This document shows positions 22,776-30,102 of a stretch of 35,700 nucleotides of DNA, piece after piece; within the stretch, counting starts at the first letter, position 1; the number at the start of each line of letters is the position of its first letter. Below the pieces are notes generated by a model. That model did not search any database. It was not told where the DNA came from and worked only from the letters and a program-made list of their open reading frames with translations. A program made the translations under genes and the position numbers. Source of the DNA: Thermoanaerobaculia bacterium (GTDB lineage: Bacteria > Acidobacteriota > Thermoanaerobaculia > Gp7-AA8). The stretch is taken from NCBI GenBank assembly GCA_017883205.1, contig JADGNZ010000059.1:1-35700 (forward strand), read 5' to 3'.

Positions 22776-23573
22776 TCAACTCATAGCCCGCTTGTCAAAC
22801 GCCCGGAGCCCCAGGAACATGAAAAGCGCTGTCAGGAGCACCAGCGCAGCCAGAATCATGAGCAACGGCATGTGCGGAATCCCGGGCGTCAGGGCCGCCC
22901 GCATCCCCTCGGAAACATAAACCAGAGGGTTGATCAGCACCAGCCACTTCATCACCGGCACGTGTGACAGTCCCGCCCACGGGTAGTACGTGCATCCGAA
23001 CATGATCATCGGCGCGACGATCACGCTGAACATCAGACCGATCTGCTGGGGCGCGATGCCCGTCCCAAGATAGAGGCCCATCGCCGAGAAGGCGGTCCCG
23101 CCGAGGATCGTCACCGCCAGCAGCAGAGGCAGGTTCCGAAAGCTCAGTCCGGGAATCGGCCCCATGATCAGGCGCGCCACCGGCAGTACGAACAAAGCCG
23201 CCACAATCCCCTGCAGCACTCCTCCGACCACTTTCTCGGCCGCGACGAGGTGAATCGGCACCGGCGACAGCAGCCGGTCTTCAATCTCCTTCGTGAAGCC
23301 GAAGTCCTGCATCATCGGCAGAGCCACCGACTGGATGGCGGACAGGGCCAGGCTCAGCGCCACGACGCCGGGAAGCATCGTCGTCGAGTAGCCATGAGGA
23401 ATCAGTCCCATCCTGGGCAGGAGAAAGCCGAACACGGTCACGAAGAGGATCGGTTGAAGCGCCGTCCGGACCAGAAAGTACGGGAGCTCCCGCCGCGCGA
23501 CGGTGAGGTCGCGCAGCAGGATGGCGATGAAGACACGGGACGGCGCCACGGGCGCAAGCGGCTCCACGGTCAT
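22776..23573 (-). CDS. ABC-2 type exporter permease
   Basis: 265 residues with about six membrane helices and the ABC-2 membrane domain seen in DrrB/NodJ-type exporters. VARRELPYFLVRTALQPILFVTVFGFLLPRMG is the N-terminal region; FTKEIEDRLLSPVPIHLVAAEKV is the conserved cytoplasmic loop; PWAGLSHVPVMKWLVLINPLVYVSEGMRA is the late extracytoplasmic segment typical of the family. The ATG overlaps the stop of the upstream ATPase gene in an ATGA arrangement, with GGAAGGA before it, so the two are translationally coupled. Substrate unknown; relatives export drugs or polysaccharide. The stretch from 22622 to 22775 holds no gene. Confidence 0.92.
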   Translation of the reverse strand: MTVEPLAPVAPSRVFIAILLRDLTVARRELPYFLVRTALQPILFVTVFGFLLPRMGLIPHGYSTTMLPGVVALSLALSAIQSVALPMMQDFGFTKEIEDRLLSPVPIHLVAAEKVVGGVLQGIVAALFVLPVARLIMGPIPGLSFRNLPLLLAVTILGGTAFSAMGLYLGTGIAPQQIGLMFSVIVAPMIMFGCTYYPWAGLSHVPVMKWLVLINPLVYVSEGMRAALTPGIPHMPLLMILAALVLLTALFMFLGLRAFDKRAMS

Positions 23574-24559
23574 GTCAGTTTCCTTCCGGTCAGAGAGATG
23601 AAGAGCGTTTCCAGGCTGGGACGCGACAGTTGGATATCGCGAACGACCCGCCCGTGTGCTTCGCCGGCGTTGATCAGCGAGGGGATCAACTCGCCGCCGC
23701 GCTTGCTGAAAACGCGCAGAATCGGTCCCCGCGCCTCCGCGCTCGACACTCCCTCCATGGCTCTGGCAGCATCCGCGGCGACCGAGGCATCACCGTCGAA
23801 CGTCACCTCGACGAGCGTGTCGCCGGGCGCTTTCGTCTTGAGTACCGCGGGGGTGTCGAGCGCAAGCAACTTTCCCTGGTCGATGATGGCCAACCGGCCG
23901 CAGAGCTGGTCGGCTTCCTCCATGTAGTGCGTCGACATCACGATCGTTCTTCCCTGATCGTGGAGCTCGCGCAGGATCTCCCAGAGCGAGAGGCGCGCCT
24001 GCGGATCGAGGCCGACCGTCGGCTCGTCGAGAAAGACGACCTTGGGATCGTGGCTGAGGGCGCGGGCGATCATGAGCCGCTGCTGCTGGCCGCCGGAGAG
24101 CTGATCGACTTTCGCGTGCATCTTGTCGGCGATCCCCATCCGTTCGAGCAGTTTCTCGCCACGCCGCGCTGCCTCCGCGCGCCCGATGCCAAAGTACGTG
24201 GCGTGGAAAACGAGGTTCTCGATGACCGAGAGGCTGCGGTCGGGGTTCGGCCGCTGCGGGACGACGCCGATGCGGCTGCGGACGGCAGCGGGATCCGTCG
24301 TCACATTCGCACCGGAGACGAAGGCCTCCCCTGCCGTGATCCGGACGCGCGTCGTCAGGATGCCGATGAGCGTCGTCTTGCCGGCGCCGTTCGGGCCAAG
24401 GACGCCGAAGAACTCCCCCTCGGCGACGGCGAGATCGAGGGAGTCGATGGCCACGATCTCCGCGGACGGCGGCGCAGCCGGCGCGGGCACACCGCGACGC
24501 TTCTTGATGGCCGGTGCCGGGTAAACCTTGCGCAGCGAGCGCGTTTCGATGGCGTTCAT
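23570..24559 (-). CDS. ABC transporter ATP-binding protein (DrrA-like)
   Basis: 329 residues. Walker A GPNGAGKTT is near residue 54, the signature LSGGQQQR near 145, Walker B VVFLDEPTVGLDP near 164-176, and the H-loop STHYMEEADQLC near 200. The first strand (ETRSLRKVYPAP) is separated from the rest by an unusual proline- and alanine-rich insert of about 20 residues before IVAIDSLDLAVAEGEFFGVLG. The C-terminal 90 residues match the extra domain of DrrA-type ATPases. It powers export by the permease encoded immediately downstream, with which it overlaps by 4 bp. No Shine-Dalgarno is visible. Confidence 0.95.
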   Translation of the reverse strand: MNAIETRSLRKVYPAPAIKKRRGVPAPAAPPSAEIVAIDSLDLAVAEGEFFGVLGPNGAGKTTLIGILTTRVRITAGEAFVSGANVTTDPAAVRSRIGVVPQRPNPDRSLSVIENLVFHATYFGIGRAEAARRGEKLLERMGIADKMHAKVDQLSGGQQQRLMIARALSHDPKVVFLDEPTVGLDPQARLSLWEILRELHDQGRTIVMSTHYMEEADQLCGRLAIIDQGKLLALDTPAVLKTKAPGDTLVEVTFDGDASVAADAARAMEGVSSAEARGPILRVFSKRGGELIPSLINAGEAHGRVVRDIQLSRPSLETLFISLTGRKLT

Positions 24560-24576
24560 GTTTTCGGGTGCCGGGC

Positions 24577-24655
24577 TCTCGGGGGTCGGGTGTCGGAGCT
24601 AACCAACTAACAACTCTAGTCGCTACAGCTACGAGCTAACAGCTAACCCCCGAAC
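24577..24655. repeat. GGGTCGGGTGTCGGAG repeat remnant
   Basis: GGGGGTCGGGTGTCGGAG (24581-24598) matches left arms at 25253-25271 and 32681-32698. The facing arm here is only CCCCCGAACC at its far end. The centre contains AGCTAAC-type short repeats. Confidence 0.55.
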
Positions 24656-24662
24656 CTTCCGC

Positions 24663-24668
24663 TATCGT
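24663..24668 (+). promoter_or_regulatory. Putative -10 box for acpH (TATCGT)
   Basis: TATCGT ends 6 nt before the TTG start of acpH, with no Shine-Dalgarno. This fits a leaderless message. Confidence 0.35.
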
Positions 24669-24674
24669 ATCCGC

Positions 24675-25250
24675 TTGAACTACCTCGCGCATCTCTTCCT
24701 CGCTGCGGATAACGCCGAGTCGTTGATCGGCAACCTCGCCGGCGATTTCGTCAAAGGGCGAATCAGCGACACGTTGCCCGCGGGAATCGCCGCCGGAATT
24801 CGCAATCACCGCCGCGTCGATGCCTTCACTGACTCACATCCCTCGGTCGCCGCATTCCGGCGCGTGCTCATCCCCGAGCATGGGCACTACTCCCGCGTAA
24901 TCGCCGACGTCTTCTTCGATCACTTCCTGGCGGTCGATTTCAACCGGTATGCGCCCGAGAACCTCGATGCGTTTCTGACGCGGGTTTACGCGACAATCGA
25001 TCCTCACATTGACGCACTTCCCGGATCGCTGCGCGCCGTCTATCCGCGGATGCGCGACGAGGGCTGGCTCGCCTCCTATCGTTCGATGGAAGGAATCGGT
25101 ATGGCTCTCTTCGGCATCTCGCGACGATTGTCGAGACGCCCGGACCTCGCTCCTGCGACGCACTTCCTGACCGATCCGCACACGCGCGCCGAGCTCGAAC
25201 GGCTCTTTCACGAGTTCTTCCCCGATGTGATGGCGTTGCGGGGGTCGTGA
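24675..25250 (+). CDS. acpH: Acyl carrier protein phosphodiesterase
   Basis: 191 residues, matching the AcpH family. The enzyme removes the 4'-phosphopantetheine group from holo-ACP and needs a divalent metal. The N-terminus NYLAHLFLA is the family's conserved start, which fixes the TTG at 24675 as initiator. Other family segments are GNLAGDFVKG (residues about 20-29), IRNHRRVDAFTDSHP (about 43-57) and DVFFDHFLA (about 77-85); their His and Asp residues are the expected metal ligands of the HD-like core. It is followed by the thioesterase gene after a palindromic repeat, so the two may be transcribed separately. Confidence 0.93.
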   Translation: MNYLAHLFLAADNAESLIGNLAGDFVKGRISDTLPAGIAAGIRNHRRVDAFTDSHPSVAAFRRVLIPEHGHYSRVIADVFFDHFLAVDFNRYAPENLDAFLTRVYATIDPHIDALPGSLRAVYPRMRDEGWLASYRSMEGIGMALFGISRRLSRRPDLAPATHFLTDPHTRAELERLFHEFFPDVMALRGS

Positions 25251-25252
25251 TT

Positions 25253-25323
25253 CGGCGGTCGGGCGTCGGAGAGTGCGCGAATCCGCCCAACTCCGACACC
25301 CGATTCCCGATCACCGACTCCCG
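25253..25323. repeat. GTCGGGCGTCGGAG / CTCCGACACCCGA palindrome
   Basis: The left arm (25253-25271) and right arm (from 25291, with repeated CCGA steps) are largely complementary. It is the same family as 24577-24655 and 32662-32816. It occupies the gap between acpH and the thioesterase gene. Confidence 0.75.
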
Positions 25324-25328
25324 CGACA

Positions 25329-25334
25329 TACAAT
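25329..25334 (+). promoter_or_regulatory. Putative -10 box (TACAAT)
   Basis: TACAAT is followed by 7 nt and the GTG at 25342. Transcription would start at or next to the GTG. Confidence 0.5.
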
Positions 25335-25341
25335 TCTCCAC

Positions 25342-25803
25342 GTGACCGAAAAAAGCATTCAGGAAACGTGGGCTCCGCAGAACCGCTGCTTCGGCTGCGG
25401 TCCGTCAAACGAGAAGGGATTGCGCATCCGCAGTTTTCGTGAAGGCGACGAATTTGTCTGCGACTGGACGCCGGAGCCGCATCACGCTGCCTTCGATAAC
25501 GTTCTGAACGGCGGCATCATCGGCGCTCTGCTCGACTGCCACAGCAACTGGGCGGCCACGATGGTGCTGATGGAGCGCAACAAAAGCGCCGCGCCGCCGT
25601 GCACGGTCACATCCGACTTTCATGTTTTCCTGAAACGTCCCACGCCCATGGCGCCGCTGCGCGTTCGCGCGAAGGTCGTCGAGGTGTCCGATGATCGCGC
25701 CGTGGTCGAAGCATCGATCGAATCGAATGGCAAGGTGACGGACACCTGCCGCGGCACGTTCGTGGCGGTGAAGGAAGGGCATCCGGCGTATCACCGATGG
25801 TGA
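25342..25803 (+). CDS. Hotdog-fold (PaaI-like) thioesterase
   Basis: 153 residues from the GTG. The N-terminal CFGCGPSNEKGLRIR is the opening motif of a common acyl-CoA thioesterase subgroup, where two Cys precede the hotdog fold. HHAAFDNVLNGGIIGALLDCHSNWAA near residues 45-67 contains the central helix, with NGG and Asp in the positions of the catalytic region of PaaI enzymes. TSDFHVFLKRPTPM and VTDTCRGTFVAV complete the fold. It probably hydrolyses a cytoplasmic acyl-CoA; the acyl group is unknown. The frame reaches back to 25273 through the repeat, but the GTG next to a -10 box is preferred. Confidence 0.85.
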   Translation: MTEKSIQETWAPQNRCFGCGPSNEKGLRIRSFREGDEFVCDWTPEPHHAAFDNVLNGGIIGALLDCHSNWAATMVLMERNKSAAPPCTVTSDFHVFLKRPTPMAPLRVRAKVVEVSDDRAVVEASIESNGKVTDTCRGTFVAVKEGHPAYHRW

Positions 25804-25843
25804 ACGTTGAGGTCCAGCGTTGAGCGTTCAACCTTCTGTACCC

Positions 25844-28672
25844 ATGACCGCGGAGCGCTCACGCCTGACGGGTGAAGCGCACACCATCGCCCGCTGGCGC
25901 AAGTGGGGGCCGTATCTGGCCGACCGTGCCTGGGGAACGGTGCGCGAGGACTACAGCGCGAATGGCGATGCCTGGTCGTACTTCCCGCACGACCTGGCGC
26001 GGTCAAAAGCCTTCCGCTGGGGTGAGGACGGCATTGCCGGTTTCTGTGACCGCTACCAGATTCTCTGCTGGTCGCTGGCGCTCTGGAATGAGCGCGACCC
26101 GATCCTCAAGGAACGATTTTTCGGGCTCGTCCCGGGCGAAGCGAACCATGGCGAAGATGTGAAGGAGTGCTACTTCCATCTCGACGCGGTGCCGAGCCAC
26201 TCCTACCAGCGTCTCCTCTACAAGTATCCGCAGCGAGAGTATCCCTACGTTCAGCTCATCGAGGAGAATCGCCGCCGCAGTTCGCACGATCCCGAATTCG
26301 AGCTGATCGACACCGGCATCTTCGACGACGGACGCTATTTCGACGTCATCATCGAGGTTGCCAAGGAAGATGCTGACTCGCTCGCGATTCGCATCACCGC
26401 CCACAACCGCGGCCCCGAACGTGCGCCGCTTCATCTCATCCCCCAGCTCTGGTTCCGCAATACATGGAGTTGGAGCGGCGAGCAAGTCGCGGCGCCGACG
26501 ATCACGGCCGCCGGCGCAGGTGGCAACCCGGCGGTTCTGGCCGATGACACCCACACACCCGCGCTGGCCGGCCTGCTCCACAACGCGCACGTCGGTCCGC
26601 ACACACTCGAGTTTCCCGCCGGAACGCAGCTCCTCTTCACCGACAACGAGACCAATGGTCCTCGGGTATGGGGACCGGGCGCGCAATCGCGAAGCCGCTT
26701 CGTGAAAGATGCCTTTCACCGGCGCATCGTCAACGGCGAGCACGACGCCGTGAATCCGGAGCAGACCGGCTCGAAAGCGTGCGGATGGACGCGCGTCGAG
26801 ATCGAGCCGGGCGCATCACACACGATGTCGATGCGTTTGAGACCGAGTGAAGCGCACGTTGACGCCGCTTCGCTGGATCAGAGCGTTGCCGCCGTCATCG
26901 ATCTTCGCCGCGCCGAGGCCGACGAGTTCTACAACGGCATTCACCCGCCGCGCGCCACCGCCGAGGAGCGCAACATCCAGCGCCAGGCCTTCGCGGGATT
27001 GCTGTGGTCCAAGCAGAGCTACCTGCTCGACGTCGACATCTGGCTCGACGGTGATGACCCCAATCACCCACCACCCAACGAACGGCAGCACGGACGCAAT
27101 TCGCGCTGGCGCCACCTCAACTCGATGCGCATCCTCTCGATGCCCGACAAGTGGGAGTACCCGTGGTTCGCTGCCTGGGACCTCGCGTTCCACACGGTCG
27201 TTCACGCGCTCATCGATGCGCACTTCGCCAAAGAGCAGCTATGGCTGATGCTGTTCGAGCAGTTCCAGCATCCGAATGGGCAGCTTCCCGCGTACGAGTG
27301 GGAGTTCTCCGATCTCAATCCTCCCGTGCACGCCTGGGCCGTCTGGCGCGTCTACAACATGGACCGGATCCGCAACGGCGCCGACCGGCCGTTTCTCGAA
27401 AAGTGCTTTCACAAGCTGATGTTGAACTTCACGTGGTGGGTGAATAAGGTCGACCGCGAAGGCAACAACGTCTTCGAAGGCGGCTTCCTCGGGCTCGACA
27501 ACATCGCCGTCTTCGACCGCAGCGAAACACTTCCCGGCGGCGCCTCGCTGGAACAGAGCGATGCCACCGGCTGGATGGGGATGTTCTCGCTCGTCATGAT
27601 GCGCATGGCGCTGGAGCTGGCCGAAGACAATCCGGCCTACGAAGGGCTGGCCACCAAATTCTTCGAGCACTACGTCTACATCGGCGCGGCCATGAAGATG
27701 ATGCGCGGCGACCGCACGCTGTGGGATGACGCCGACGGCTTCTTCTACGACCTGCTGCGCTTCCCCGACGGCACGAATGTCCCGTTCCGCGTCCGCTCGC
27801 TCGTGGGACTGATTCCGCTCTACGCGGTCGAGCGGCTGGAGCGGAAATGGATCGAGCCATTCGCGGTCTTCCGCGAGAACTTCGACTGGTTCATGAAGCA
27901 TCGCGCCGACATCGTCGAGCACACCGTCACCACGGTGCATCACAACGGCGAGACGACGCACGTTCTCGCCGTCGTCGATCAGAACCAGCTTCAGCATCTT
28001 CTTGCGCGCGTCGCCGACCCGGCCGAGTTTCTCTCGACGTATGGCCTGCGCAGCCTGAGCAAAGCGCACCAGCAACAGCCGTTCGTGTTCGGCAGCGCGT
28101 CCGTGACCTACGAGCCGGCGGAGGCCTCAACGAAGCTCAAGGGAGGCAACAGCAACTGGCGCGGCCCGGTGTGGTTCCCGACGACGTTCCTGATGATCGA
28201 GACGCTGCGCAAGCTGGAGAAGGCCTACAGCGGCAACGTGCGGATCGCGCTTGGCAATGGACACGATCCCTCACATTACACACCGCCGCACAACGATCCC
28301 GATACGACACTCGCCGACACGCGCGCGGACGAAGCCCTCGGCGCCGGCGCCGCCCGCCCGCGCCGCCGCGGCATGACGTTGACGAATGTTCCCGTTCCGC
28401 CGCCCGAAAACACGACCACACTCACCGGCCTGGCCGCCGATCTGGCCAAACGAATGACCAGCATCTTCCTCCCCGACGCCGACGGCTACCGTCCCGCGCA
28501 CGGCCCCAGAGGCAAGCGACAAGCCGAGCTCTTCGCGCACGACCCGCACTGGAAAGACCTGATCTGGTTCTTCGAATACTTCAACGGCGACACTGGCGAA
28601 GGCCTCGGCGCCTCGCACCAGACAGGCTGGACCGCGCTGGTGGCGAGTTTGATCGACGAGTGGAGCGTGTGA
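25844..28672 (+). CDS. GH63 family glucosidase
   Basis: 942 residues. This is the bacterial group of glycoside hydrolase family 63 (MGH1-like, (alpha/alpha)6 barrel), inverting enzymes that cleave alpha-glucosides or glucosylated compatible solutes. The N-terminal segment [20 protein letters not shown] is characteristic of this group. Barrel motifs include [13 protein letters not shown] (near residue 440), which contains a candidate catalytic Asp, [13 protein letters not shown] (near 768) and [21 protein letters not shown] at the C-terminus, with acidic candidates for the base. No signal peptide is seen, so it is probably cytoplasmic. The ATG at 25844 suits family N-termini better than a TTG at 25820. 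A Pro/Ala-rich variable linker near 840-870 is the only odd part. Confidence 0.92.
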   Translation: MTAERSRLTGEAHTIARWRKWGPYLADRAWGTVREDYSANGDAWSYFPHDLARSKAFRWGEDGIAGFCDRYQILCWSLALWNERDPILKERFFGLVPGEANHGEDVKECYFHLDAVPSHSYQRLLYKYPQREYPYVQLIEENRRRSSHDPEFELIDTGIFDDGRYFDVIIEVAKEDADSLAIRITAHNRGPERAPLHLIPQLWFRNTWSWSGEQVAAPTITAAGAGGNPAVLADDTHTPALAGLLHNAHVGPHTLEFPAGTQLLFTDNETNGPRVWGPGAQSRSRFVKDAFHRRIVNGEHDAVNPEQTGSKACGWTRVEIEPGASHTMSMRLRPSEAHVDAASLDQSVAAVIDLRRAEADEFYNGIHPPRATAEERNIQRQAFAGLLWSKQSYLLDVDIWLDGDDPNHPPPNERQHGRNSRWRHLNSMRILSMPDKWEYPWFAAWDLAFHTVVHALIDAHFAKEQLWLMLFEQFQHPNGQLPAYEWEFSDLNPPVHAWAVWRVYNMDRIRNGADRPFLEKCFHKLMLNFTWWVNKVDREGNNVFEGGFLGLDNIAVFDRSETLPGGASLEQSDATGWMGMFSLVMMRMALELAEDNPAYEGLATKFFEHYVYIGAAMKMMRGDRTLWDDADGFFYDLLRFPDGTNVPFRVRSLVGLIPLYAVERLERKWIEPFAVFRENFDWFMKHRADIVEHTVTTVHHNGETTHVLAVVDQNQLQHLLARVADPAEFLSTYGLRSLSKAHQQQPFVFGSASVTYEPAEASTKLKGGNSNWRGPVWFPTTFLMIETLRKLEKAYSGNVRIALGNGHDPSHYTPPHNDPDTTLADTRADEALGAGAARPRRRGMTLTNVPVPPPENTTTLTGLAADLAKRMTSIFLPDADGYRPAHGPRGKRQAELFAHDPHWKDLIWFFEYFNGDTGEGLGASHQTGWTALVASLIDEWSV

Positions 28673-28789
28673 TTCCAAGCGAGTTGACGAATGCGACGAG
28701 CCCGTCCCGAAGAGCTGAACGAAGACGCGAGGCCGATCGCGCTTCTTCGCTTGTCGAAGGATCGCTTCGAAGAATTGTTTCCCGTCGAG

Positions 28790-29098
28790 ATGTCTGACAC
28801 CGATCCTCTTTCGGTCGCGGAGCCGTCGATTGGCGGGCTTGTTCAACTCGATAGCGGACCGTATGCCGTCGTCGTGTACGGCAAGACGTCAGGCGAAGCC
28901 GAAGTCTCGTTGCCGGTGAGCGCGCCAATGCCACGCCAATGGAAGGCGTTCCTGCGTGAGGTTCCATTGGCCGCGAGAGAAATCGTCTGGACCTCCGACA
29001 AAGTGGCGTCGCCGGCCATCAAAAGTCCATCACCGCGGAAGCCCGACAAGAGCTTCAAGGCTGCAGCGACGAAGAGATCGAAGACGTCCTCGCACTGA
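28790..29098 (+). CDS. Small protein of unknown function
   Basis: About 102 residues from ATG 28790. I recognise no family. The middle part (GGLVQLDSGPYAVVVYGKTSGEAEVSLPV) could be a small beta domain, and the last 30 residues are Lys/Ser/Pro-rich and basic. The frame extends upstream to 28691, but 28691-28780 contains CGAAGA/TCTTCG and CTTGTCGAAGG elements that look like an intergenic repeat, so the shorter start is preferred. No Shine-Dalgarno is seen. It converges on the Phd-like gene. Confidence 0.45.
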   Translation: MSDTDPLSVAEPSIGGLVQLDSGPYAVVVYGKTSGEAEVSLPVSAPMPRQWKAFLREVPLAAREIVWTSDKVASPAIKSPSPRKPDKSFKAAATKRSKTSSH

Positions 29099-29118
29099 TC
29101 TCAACAGTCACGCGTTCA

Positions 29119-29340
29119 TCAACGCCACGTTAGCGGATCGACTGGGTCATCAAAATCGTCGGAGATCACGACCTTGCCGCGCTCTTGCCCGAGCACTCGC
29201 TTCTTCGGGGGCTTCACGACGGCAACGATCTTCGCGATCACCACTCCGCGTCGCGTAATGACCACTTCCTCTCCCTCGGCGACTTTGGCGAGCAAGCCGG
29301 AGAACTGCCGCTTCGCTTCTGTGATGCTGACTTCGATCAT
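29119..29340 (-). CDS. Phd/YefM-type antitoxin, apparently without toxin
   Basis: 73 residues. MIEVSITEAKRQFSGLLAKVAEGEEVVITRRGVVIAKIV is the Phd/YefM DNA-binding and dimerisation domain: short strand, helix with F-xx-L-L, and the ITRRG turn. The C-terminal region ending in ISDDFDDPVDP is the flexible toxin-neutralising tail usual in Phd antitoxins paired with PIN-domain toxins. Such antitoxins normally precede a toxin gene. Here the downstream sequence on the minus strand contains no PIN or RelE-like frame, only the convergent small gene. It is therefore an orphan or a transcription regulator. A TAATCT box ends 9 nt before the ATG. Confidence 0.88.
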   Translation of the reverse strand: MIEVSITEAKRQFSGLLAKVAEGEEVVITRRGVVIAKIVAVVKPPKKRVLGQERGKVVISDDFDDPVDPLTWR

Positions 29341-29349
29341 GCGAGAGAT

Positions 29350-29355
29350 AGATTA
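29350..29355 (-). promoter_or_regulatory. Putative -10 box for the phd-like gene (TAATCT)
   Basis: TAATCT on the minus strand, 9 nt before the ATG, with no Shine-Dalgarno between. It lies in the 28-bp gap after rsmE, so the antitoxin could have its own promoter. Confidence 0.4.
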
Positions 29356-29368
29356 CCTCGGCCAGCGT

Positions 29369-30076
29369 TCAAAACAACCGCGCCGCCAAATACGACATCA
29401 CCGTCTCCACCCGCAGAATCCTCTCCCCGATCGTTACCGGAGTACATCCGGCTGCTTGCAGCGATGCGATCTCGGCGTCGATGAACCCTCCCTCCGGGCC
29501 GATGACTAGCGTGACCGGCTCGCGGACATCGCGAGGACACGCCTCGGGTGCGTGCGGATGCGCGACGAGCGCGCGCGTTCCGCGTGTGAGGAAAGGCAGC
29601 TCGTCTTCGACGAACGCTCGAAAGAAACGGCGCGTCTCGATCGATGGCAGCACCGTATCGCGCGCCTGTTCCAGGCCGAGGATGGATTGATGCCGCAGGT
29701 TTTCGGGAGAAAGGCGCGGCGACTTCCAGTAGCTCTTCTCCACGCGCCAGGCGTTGATCAGCACGATCCGCTTGATTCCCAACGACGCCGCGCTGGCGAT
29801 GACCCGGTTGAGAACCTTCGGTCGCGGAAGCGCAAGGATCAGCGTGAGCGGCAGCGCAGGCGGTGGATCGCGATCGAGCACGACGTCCATCTCGATCGCT
29901 TCGCGGTCGAGATGCGCAATCGTTCCGATTCCAATGTGACCGTTGGTCGCGCCAACCACCAGCGCATCACCAACTGCGGCACGATGCACGTTCGTCACAT
30001 GCTCCAGGCGGCGCCCGGAAAGCCTCACGCGCGTCGCGGTGATGAAGTCGTCGTCAAATAGGAGGATCAGGTTCAC
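29369..30076 (-). CDS. rsmE: 16S rRNA (uracil-1498-N3)-methyltransferase
   Basis: 235 residues, the normal RsmE length. The enzyme has a PUA-like N-terminal domain and a SPOUT (trefoil-knot) methyltransferase domain, and methylates U1498 of 16S rRNA using S-adenosylmethionine. RLEHVTNVHRAAVGDAL is the N-terminal RNA-binding segment. LALPRPKVLNRVIASAASLGIKRIVL starts the SPOUT domain. VTLVIGPEGGFIDAEI and ILRVETVMSYLAARL are the knot motifs; the usual LRTETA is LRVETV here. The start codon is GTG. It is divergent from the double methyltransferase gene with only 26 bp between start codons, so the two promoters must overlap. Confidence 0.95.
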   Translation of the reverse strand: MNLILLFDDDFITATRVRLSGRRLEHVTNVHRAAVGDALVVGATNGHIGIGTIAHLDREAIEMDVVLDRDPPPALPLTLILALPRPKVLNRVIASAASLGIKRIVLINAWRVEKSYWKSPRLSPENLRHQSILGLEQARDTVLPSIETRRFFRAFVEDELPFLTRGTRALVAHPHAPEACPRDVREPVTLVIGPEGGFIDAEIASLQAAGCTPVTIGERILRVETVMSYLAARLF

Positions 30077-30086
30077 GGCGGTTGCA

Positions 30087-30094
30087 ACGATAAT
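30087..30094. promoter_or_regulatory. Overlapping divergent -10 boxes
   Basis: On the plus strand GATAAT (30089-30094) ends 8 nt before the ATG at 30103. On the minus strand TATCGT (30092-30087) ends 10 nt before the GTG of rsmE. Both messages would have leaders of only a few bases, and the two promoters would compete. Confidence 0.45.
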
Positions 30095-30102
30095 CCCTTC
30101 GC

